A stretch of 64,000 nucleotides of DNA, taken from positions 150,733,501 to 150,797,500 of the forward strand of contig JAZBRS010000026.1 of assembly GCA_037176725.1 (NCBI GenBank), written 5' to 3'. The notes under the pieces are model-generated. The model made no database searches and was not told the DNA's origin. It worked only from the letters and a program-made list of their open reading frames with translations. The translations under genes and the position numbers were made by a program. Positions 56,829 to 64,000 of this stretch are shown here, in pieces. The stretch's first letter is position 1. Each line of letters opens with the position of its first letter. This DNA is from Posidonia oceanica. Its lineage: Eukaryota > Streptophyta > Magnoliopsida > Alismatales > Posidoniaceae.

Positions 56829-58194
56829 TTGACCATGAAGCTTCCTTCATTCTCTTCTTCGACCTTCCAAGTGAAGCAGGTGGTTGATATCCCCAACCAT
56901 TTGATGAAAGCTATCTGGGATGACCAGATATGTTCTTCTCTTTGTCTTTGCATGCTTTTCTTTGTGGCTTTGTCTCTGAATGTTGCTTGTTTAGGCCATA
57001 GTGAACCTCACGGGATGCCCGGACTTCCACAATTCTTTCCGGTATACTCTGCCGTGGGTGGCTGGCTTGATCAATCGAGTAGTGGATAACAAGCATCTCT
57101 TCGGGTGTAGTGGTTTCAACAAGCTACTTGATTTGATTCGCACACCTGTGCCTTGGCCATTGTTGCATGCCTTGATGGCTTTTTGGAATAGTTCTTCCAA
57201 CACCTTCAATCTTCCTTGTGGGGAGACGTTGATTACATGCGAGGAGGTGTCCTCTTTGCTTGAGTTGGCAGTGGAATCTACTAAAGCTGCAGATGATCGC
57301 TTCGCTATTTCTGTTGAGACAGTGGGCTCCAGGAAGGTAGGCGGGTATTTAGCTATGGATCAGGAGGCTAGCAAGGCTTTGATGCACTCAGGGAGACTCT
57401 TTCTTCGAGGCCTGTGGGAGGTTCTTAGCACTAGGCAACTTGTTGAGGCTAAGCTGAGGAAGTGCTTGTTCGTAGTAGTCAGTGGCCTTGCCTTGTTTGC
57501 ATATGCAAATTTCACAATGGATCTCCACCATGTGGATCTCCTGATATTGGTGGCTGTTCGTCCAGACTTGTGCTTGGCTCTTACCGTGTTGGCATACACC
57601 ATGGAGGGGCTCACTAGTGCCTCTTGTTCAGGGAAGTTCTTTGGTTCTCCACTGCTGCTGCACAGGTGGTTCATGTCCCATTGTTGTTGTGATACAGATT
57701 TTACCGGCCTGAGCTTCCATGACTGCGTTCTCTGTCTAGGACATTTGTCACTACAGGATTTTGACTTTATTCCGAAGCTGCCTGGAGCTCATAAGGCACG
57801 GGTGATGAGCACAGTTCATAGTGACCTTGAGCTTGTCCTGGTGGGTGCCACATCGTTAGTGCTGTATCCCATTCATCGTTGTCCACGTCTGCTGAATCAG
57901 GAGCTAGTTGTCCACGCTGATGTAGTTCTGACTCCTCCGATCTGCGTTCGCAGGGAAGACAGTGACCGAGATGAGAGGATGGTCCTAGAGTACATAGCAC
58001 ATTGGGTTTACATCGGTAGGCGAGTGTCTCTGAGTGCGCCTTGGCTTTTTGCAACTGCTCGGGAGTCCCAGGAGGCGAAGTATGTGAAGTGGTATGCACG
58101 GCGCTACCTCACTCCTTAGAAATATGTTGATGACCGACGGGAGTTCCTGAAGATGCTTGGGCTCAACTGCTCGAGCATGGCAATGCATGGCTGA
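56829..58194 (+). pseudogene. PMD gene 1 (plant mobile domain-like), antisense to element D
   Basis: The main open frame runs 56995-58116. Near its residues 50-85 it reads WPLLHALMAFWNSSSNTFNL then PCGETLITCEEVSSLLEL, the PMD signature. An upstream exon from the ATG at 56829 or 56835 to 56927 (KLPSFSSSTFQVKQVVDIPN) joins in phase to an acceptor TTGTTTAG at 56993-56994. The donor reads CAG|ATATGT, where CAG|GTATGT would be ideal, so a G-to-A change has probably destroyed splicing. The TAG at 58117-58119 replaces an expected CAG, and the frame then runs 25 codons to TGA at 58192-58194. PMD proteins occur in plant transposons and in MAIN/MAIL silencing factors. No catalytic residues are obvious. 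Confidence 0.7.
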
Positions 58195-58729
58195 TTATGT
58201 TTTTAAATTTTAATTTTTAAGTTGAGTTGAATCATGTCTTACTTTTTAAGTTCAAGCTTGGGTTGAATTATGTTTCAGTTCTTGAATTACATTTTGGGTT
58301 GAATTACATTTTAGCTTCTAAACTGTGTTTTGTCGTTTGTTAATGTATAGGTTTGTGGTTTAGAGGGGAATTAATGGATGAAACCCTCTACCATTGTTAG
58401 CCGCCGCTTCGTGTGGCGCCCGAGCCAGTCGCCTCTTTTTAGGGCGTCTAGCGTCGCACCTCCTCAGAAGGTTCAAACTGAGACGGGAAAGTCGGCGTGC
58501 GAAGAAGCTGGGGGGTCAGTCGCCGATTGTAGAGGCGTCCGAGTGAGTCGCCTCTTCTTCTGGTGATCAGGTTATGTGTCCTGTAGCAAAAACTGGCTGT
58601 TGCCCTCTTTTCTTCGGAGCTTCAAACTTTGCTCCTCCTCTCTTCCTCTTCTCCTCCCTTCGTCCGGTGACCTCTCCTTCATCCAACGATCCTCTCCGGC
58701 GCGGCGGCGTGGTGGTGGTCTTCGGCGAC
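58195..58729 (+). other. Spacer between PMD genes, probable promoter and 5' UTR of gene 2
   Basis: An AT-rich first half (58195-58370) holds repeats of the type AAGTTGAGTTGAAT and TTGGGTTGAATTA, and could be the 3' end of gene 1. The second half is GC-richer, with AGTCGCC words at about 58427, 58518 and 58546. It ends in a CT-rich leader (58600-58700) before the ATG at 58730. No clear TATA box. Confidence 0.45.
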
Positions 58730-61700
58730 ATGCCTTCTTCCTCCTCCTTGATAGCGAGCGACGGTGGCAGCGACGGCGGGGCTCGTCGACGACGGAGGTA
58801 GGCTTTCCCTTCCTCTTCCTCTTCTTCTTCCTTGCTGTCGGGCATCAATGGGCGACGGCGACGGCGTTGGACGGCCGGATTGGGGGAATGGGTGCAGGCA
58901 GTGGGATTTCTTGGGGTTTCTCCCTTTTTTTTTTGTTGTTGTTGTAAGTTTTATTGTTAATTCAGTTAGTTTGGATGAGTTAGAATAATTTAGGATTTGA
59001 AATTATTATGGGATTTTCAATTTTAACTATATGGATTTTAATTTCAATTATTTGAATTCAGTTATGAGTTTGATTTTAATTAAGTCCATGGAAAATTTAA
59101 TTTTTTAGGCTTTAATACAGTTATTAATTCAGTTTATTATCATGTTCCTTTTAATTTAATTTAGTTCAGTTTAGCCATTTATTTTAGTGTAATTTTAGTT
59201 TGTATGGAAATGGAGATGGAAATTTTTAGAATTTAATTATTGAATTTTTAGTTGGATTGAAATTTTTAAGTTTAATTCCTATTATTGAATTTTTAGGTTT
59301 AATTCAGTTTATATGGGGATTTTTGAGTTTGGTTTCTATTATTGTGGAAACTTAAGTTTAAATTCAGTTATTTAAGTGCAAATGTTAAGTTTATATTGCA
59401 AAGGTTAAGTTTGAATTTTAATGTGAATGTTGAGTTTGGATTTAAGATTTTAAATCAAATGTTTAAATCAAATTTGAATGCAGGTGTTAAATTCGAATGC
59501 AAATGTTAAGTTTGGATGTTAAATGTGAAAGGAAATTTTGATGTGAATGTGAGTGTGAAATTTTCTGTGAAATGTGAATGGAAATGGAAATTTGAATGCT
59601 TATTCAGTTCCCTTTTTATGTATGTTGCTGGTTTGCAGGAAAATGAAAATTTTTAGTCGAAATTATAGGGGAGGTTATGGCGAATTTTTCCTAGAAATTT
59701 AAGAGATAGAATTATTTAGATTAATTTTTGGAATCTTTAAATGTGGGGGGAATTGACTTTGGGATTTAAACATGTAAAGGGATTCAATGGTAAGCTTTAA
59801 TTGGATTGTTAATTCAAAATAAAGGATTTAATGTTACCTAAATGGATTAGTGAAAGGTTTAAGTTGGTTTAGAGTTGGATTTTTTTTTAATTTTTAGAGG
59901 TTAAATTTTAGAGTTAGGATATTAAAAGTTGAGTTTAAAGATAGGCTTTTAAAGGATTAATTCAAAAGATAGGTTTTTTTTTTTTTGAGAGTTTTAATTT
60001 TAAGGATTTTTAAGGATCAATTAAAAGGGTTGAATCTTTTAGGGATTTAACTAACCTTAAAGATTAATTTTAAGGATAGAACTTTAAGTTTAACTGGTTA
60101 GTGACGTCTTTGAGTTTTTTCCTTTTTTAGTCGGCTTTATTTAGGCGGATTTACTTAATGTTCAAGAAAATGATTAAGTGTATTATTAATGACTTTAACT
60201 GACTATGCTCTGCTCGTGGCACTATTTCAGGGTTTCTGACGAGGAGGCTGAGACGGAGAGGGACGAGGCCGGTCCTTCCACTACGGAGGCGAGCTCCTCT
60301 TGTCCTCGCAAGCTTCGGGCGAGGTGTCCATGTGCACCGTCTCCTGTCTAGCCTGAGGTTGGTGGCAGCGACGAGGGTGACCCTGAGTCAGGTGCGGTCC
60401 CTTCTCCTCCCAGGAGAGCTTGTACAGCGTTAGAGCTCACAGAGCTAGGCCAGGTGAGGTTACTTTATGTGTTTTTGGCTCTTATTAAGCTATTTGCCTT
60501 GATTGTTATTAAGTTACTAATGTTTTTAATGTTTTCTTTTATGCCAGATGCCATTGTCGAGCTGGGTACACTCCAGCTGGAATGACTTGCATGAGACGTA
60601 CATTGACCACCCAGGGTTCTAGCGGGCGAGACTTGTGGGGATGGGCTTCGGCCATTTCTTGGATATCATGCCCTTTGAGATTCACCTCGGACTTCTGGTT
60701 TCTTTCGCCGAGAGGTACAACAGGAGTTCCGACAGCTTCATCTTTCGCATGGGCGAGATGATGATCACCCTGGAGGACGTAGTTCGACTGGTGGGTCTGA
60801 GGGTTGACGGAGAGTCCGTGGTGGCGACTTTGCTGCCCTGCTATGGTGACGAGCTAGAGGCCTGTTATGGTGCACGTCCTCCCCCTTCTAGTCGCTTCCA
60901 TACACGCGTCAACGTCAAGTGGCTGAAGGACCGACTGGATGACCTTCTTCTTGTTGACGAGGTGACCCTGGAGATAGCGGATCAGCAGCTCTGGCTCTTT
61001 TTGTCCATTCTATTTCATAGACTCTTCTTCGGCACGTCTTCTCAGATGCTACATGCCGGTTTTGCCCCTTTCCTTCTAAATGCGGAGAGGATTGGTAGAT
61101 ATTCCTGGGGTTCAGCCGTGTTGGTCTATTTGATCTCTCGGCTGGAGTCTTTTGCTGCGGGCCAGACCCGCTCTCTTTCGGGCTGTCTGCCCCTTTTCCA
61201 GGTTTGTACTTTATTTATTTGCTTGCCTTCTGTTTAATTGCCTGTTGCTGACTTGGAATTTGTTGCTTGACAGATCTGGATCTTTGAGCACTTTGTGTAC
61301 CTTCGGCCTGGAGTCCCAGGAGATGGTCCCGTTGAGTTTCCTCGGGCTCGGCGGTGGAGTGAGGTGCAGTTGGCTCCAGAGCGGCTTCGCCCTGTGAGAC
61401 ATTTGGGCCACTTCCTGTTAGAGATCCTCCCTGAGGAGTGGGTGAATTTCAGTGCTTAGACCCTTCTTTCCTGCACAATTTACAGGTTTCTGACTGATTT
61501 GTGCTTGCAGGTTGTCTGGAGACCCTACTCTGAGGGCGAGCATGTTGATGAGGAGCCCGTGGTGCGTGGCTCCCACTTGTTCTTTCGGGAGTGCTGGCTC
61601 TTTAGCCTCTTCCGGTGTCACTACAGCCAGGTGGGCCGTGTCTTGCGACAGTTTGGCCTTTGGCAGGTTGTTCCGATGTCAGGTCCTGCGGATTGCTCTC

Positions 61701-63084
61701 GGGGATCCATTCGGGGAGGCCTGACTGATACTCCTCAGCGGTTTGGAGAGCAGCTCGAGAACTGGTGCTTGGGTGGCATAGAACCCCTTTCTGATGGTTC
61801 TGCAGAGACAGAGGCAGTGTGGAAGACCTGGTTTGATTCTCAGTTTGGCCATTTGATTGTCTTCCATTGTGATGTCTTTTATGGCTGCTCCAACGTACCG
61901 ATGGGTGCTGGTCCTAGTGTAAGTGTTGGCGACCTTCGTCATGAGTTGGGGATTGCCCGCAGCCACATGGAGGAGCTGATAAGCAATTCCTTTTGGTGTT
62001 GTGTTATTTTACTTCTCCTTTACTTGTTCATTTGCTTATGCATCTTCCTTGTTTGCGCAGATGGACGCTTCAGAGGGGATGACTGAGGCGTTCAGGACTC
62101 AGCAGGAGCAGCACTCCTTGAGAGTGGTGGAGCTGGTGTGGGAGAGGGACGAGCTCCTGTCCCAGATGGATGAGCTTCGAGCACGAGTGAGTGTAGTTTT
62201 CCCTTTTTAGCTGTTCGTGCCTGTTTCTGCTTGTCTAATTGTTGTCTTTGCTTTGATGCAGGTAGAGGGTGCTTCAACAAGTGCAGAGCCTACCCCTACT
62301 GCCGCCACACCGCTTCCCGTGTCGAGGGCGTACTTGCTGAGGAGGTCCAGGCTCGCGATTCAGAGGTATTACCACACTTTTCTTGCTTTAAGTACTTGTA
62401 AATACCTGTCCTCTAACTCGTATGGCTTCATTGTGCAGATTCAGGCGATGATGGATTTGATCCATACACCTCCGGCCACTGGTCCTACTCAGAGCCAACT
62501 GGACGATGCCTTGGGGCGTGTCGAGGAGCTTTAGGGGCGTCTCAATCTGGTGTAGCAAGAGCGTGATAGCCGTGTCTAGGAGTTGGAGGCTCGTGTGGCT
62601 GCATTTGACGTAGCCATGGCTAGGGTTCAGTTTGAGGCTTCCTCCATGAGAAGGGTACTTTTGTTCTGCTTTGATATTTTAGTTGTAACTAGTTTTTCTG
62701 CCTTTCTTGTTGATAAACTGCTTTGACCCTTTGGTTTGCTGTTTCTTGTTGCAGTTGAGTGACTTTCGGGCACAGCAGCTGCGGGACATGGAGGCGTGAC
62801 TGATGCAAACGAAGATGGCAGTTGCGATAGTTCTTCCTGGTTCTGATATAGCTGGTCTGATGCCGGCCCCTGTTGCTGCAGCACCTGCGAGGTCAGGGCA
62901 TTCTAGGGCTCTGACAGCTGAGCAGATTTCGAGGGCGCACTCTTCTCCTCATCTTGAGATGGTTCGTTCTATATTGAGGGTGTCTCGGGAGAGGAGCCAG
63001 AGTGGGGCGGCGTCTTCGGTTGCACAGCCTACGCCGAGGCCTCCAGATGGTGGACGAGAGGGTAGCGGCGAGTCTGGCCACTGA
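58730..63084 (+). pseudogene. PMD gene 2: nine-exon plant mobile domain gene with coiled-coil C-terminus
   Basis: Exons by splice sites and phase: 58730-58797, 60231-60453, 60548-61201, 61274 to about 61450, 61511-61978, 62061-62186, 62262-62365, 62439-62654 and 62755-63084. Exon 3 holds the PMD start (SDSFIFRMGEMMITLEDVVR then LVGLRVDG) and GRYSWGSAVLVYL. Exon 4 gives WIFEHFVYLRPG and exon 5 VVWRPYSEG. Exons 6-8 are Glu/Gln/Leu-rich and coiled-coil-like. Breaks: TAG at 60349, 60620, 62532, 62553 and 62577 (all CAG-type), TGA in exon 9, one frameshift in exon 7, and donor AT at 61979 instead of GT. The end of exon 4 is unclear. The structure resembles cellular PMD proteins, so capture of a host gene is possible. 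Confidence 0.72.
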
Positions 63085-64000
63085 GCTTGTACCTTTCTTT
63101 TGTTTCTGTCAGAGTCTGTACTTTTCTTTTGCTAGAGTCTATGCTTGTAAAGATGTGAATATTCATATGAAATGTTTTCTGCTTTAATTACCTGCACTGG
63201 CTTACTTTTCTTGTTAGTAATCACGAAGCATACCTTCCTTGGCGAAAGATTTGGTTAAGTTGATTAATTAAGCAAAGAGAAGATATGTTAAATGAAAAGG
63301 TTTAGGCTAAGTTAATTAATTAACAAGACGTAAATGTTAATGCAAAGAAAGCATGCTTATTTTAAAATGGGTGGAGAGAATTAATTTCTGGCCTCAGCTA
63401 AGGAGCTGGAAATCAGAGGCCAGTAGACGCTGATTATGAGTCATCCATGGATGCTCTAAAGATCATTATGCGAGTAATGTCTTTGTTGAGAGAGCGCACC
63501 CAAGCTGTGAGACAAGCTTGAGTAGGACGCTAACTCTGGATCCTGGTGAGTTGATGGTTGCATCATCGGCCAGATTAATTTCAGTTTTCCTACTTACTAA
63601 GTTTTCACCTGTAGGTAGGTTGGATGTCTTGGTTTTGTTTTTTGGGATTTTTCTGGATTTTGTAAATTTTTTGGATTTTGGGTTATGTGATTTTTTTTTT
63701 TTTGGATTTTTGGTTATGTGATTTTTTTGGATTTTGGGTTATGTGATTTTTTTGGATTTTGGGTTATGTGATTTTTTTGGATTTTGGGTTATGTGATTTT
63801 TTTGGATTTTTAGTTTATCTAATGGGGAAAGATGAGTACCTATTTTAAGCATTAATCTCGGGGTCTGTTTCAGCCTAATGAGTGGGCCCTACATTCGTGG
63901 ATATGTCCCTTGGGTCATGCCTGTACCCTTTTAAAGACTTTGGTCCACACACCAATCCTTACTTGAGTTGCTACTCCCTAGGCCTTTTCAGTCCTTGACC
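63085..64000. other. Region after PMD gene 2
   Basis: AT-rich, no gene supported. From about 63650 to 63811 there is a tandem repeat of 25 bases (GGGTTATGTGATTTTTTTGG plus ATTTT). Exact starts are at 63736, 63761 and 63786, with longer T-runs in earlier units. The last 170 bases are unassigned and belong to whatever continues past the window. Confidence 0.6.

Larger units (their letters stand above)
54121..64000 (-). mobile_element. Element D: left part of an LTR element carrying antisense PMD genes
   Basis: D starts TGTAGTGTGGAATTTGG at 54121. Its LTR ends GATATCTACA at 55757, followed by a polypurine tract on the minus strand. The visible LTR is thus the 3' LTR of a minus-strand element whose internal region fills the rest of the window. 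Its LTR family differs from A, B, C and E. Two PMD genes lie on the plus strand, antisense to the element. Extra ORFs in sense or antisense next to the 3' LTR are described for the Tat lineage, but no pol is in view. Whether 58-64 kb truly belongs to D is inferred. Confidence 0.6.

Overview
This window is plant nuclear DNA made almost entirely of nested Ty3/gypsy LTR retrotransposons. I find no ordinary host gene, no rRNA or tRNA gene, and nothing bacterial. The evidence is the polyprotein families (Tekay/Del-like and Tat/Ogre-like pol), primer-binding sites matching plant tRNA-Arg, plant mobile domain (PMD) genes with GT-AG introns, and LTRs of 3-6 kb. The species cannot be told from the sequence. 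A large-genome flowering plant is the best guess.

Layout. The oldest layer is a minus-strand Tekay/Del-like element whose RNase H and RT lie at 605-2099 and whose protease lies at 27049-27608. It was split by element A (2100-27048, about 25 kb, minus), a Tat-lineage element with 3.2-kb LTRs. A is bounded by the perfect target duplication GATAT (2095-2099 and 27049-27053). Reading A from its 5' end gives LTR, tRNA-Arg PBS, gag, protease with G-patch-like region, RT-RNase H, a second (archaeal-type) RNase H, integrase, a PMD-like ORF, a 4.6-kb tandem array of 57/62-bp units, PPT and LTR. The host protease is cut again at 27609 by element B (minus, LTRs about 5 kb). B is a non-autonomous relative that keeps the leader, a gag-like ORF with a triplicated zinc-knuckle module, and its own 57-bp array, but no pol. 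B's 3' LTR holds a 5.8-kb solo LTR in the opposite orientation (element E, 30716-36516). B's 5' LTR is broken at 49661 by element C, and C is broken at 54121 by element D. D has a 1.6-kb LTR of a different family and runs past the end of the window. It carries, antisense to itself, a one-intron PMD gene (56829-58194) and a nine-exon PMD gene (58730-63084).

How the parts relate. A, B, C and E share LTR signatures: a PBS-like GAGTCGCCAC inside the LTR, a conserved block around GGTAAGGACTCCTGTTACG, and a splice-donor-like CAG|GT after a GC-rich segment. A and B share a leader with a strong 3' splice site just before gag. A, B and C share the 3' tail: a PPT-proximal block, ATGCAA-type simple repeats, CAGTTAGGGCTGCC modules, and hairpin-forming repeats of about 57 bp. 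B and C could therefore have been mobilised by proteins of an A-like element.

Decay. Nearly every premature stop I could place in the host pol, A, B and the D-borne PMD genes is TAG where the frame expects CAG. This is the signature expected from deamination of methylated CHG sites. Several intron donors of the PMD genes read AT instead of GT. All coding regions here are therefore best read as fossils. The most unusual signals are two hairpin families in the 3' tails whose arms vary in step, and back-to-back GTTGGACGC/GCGTCCAAC palindromes every 227 bp or so in the LTRs of A, with similar cassettes in C.
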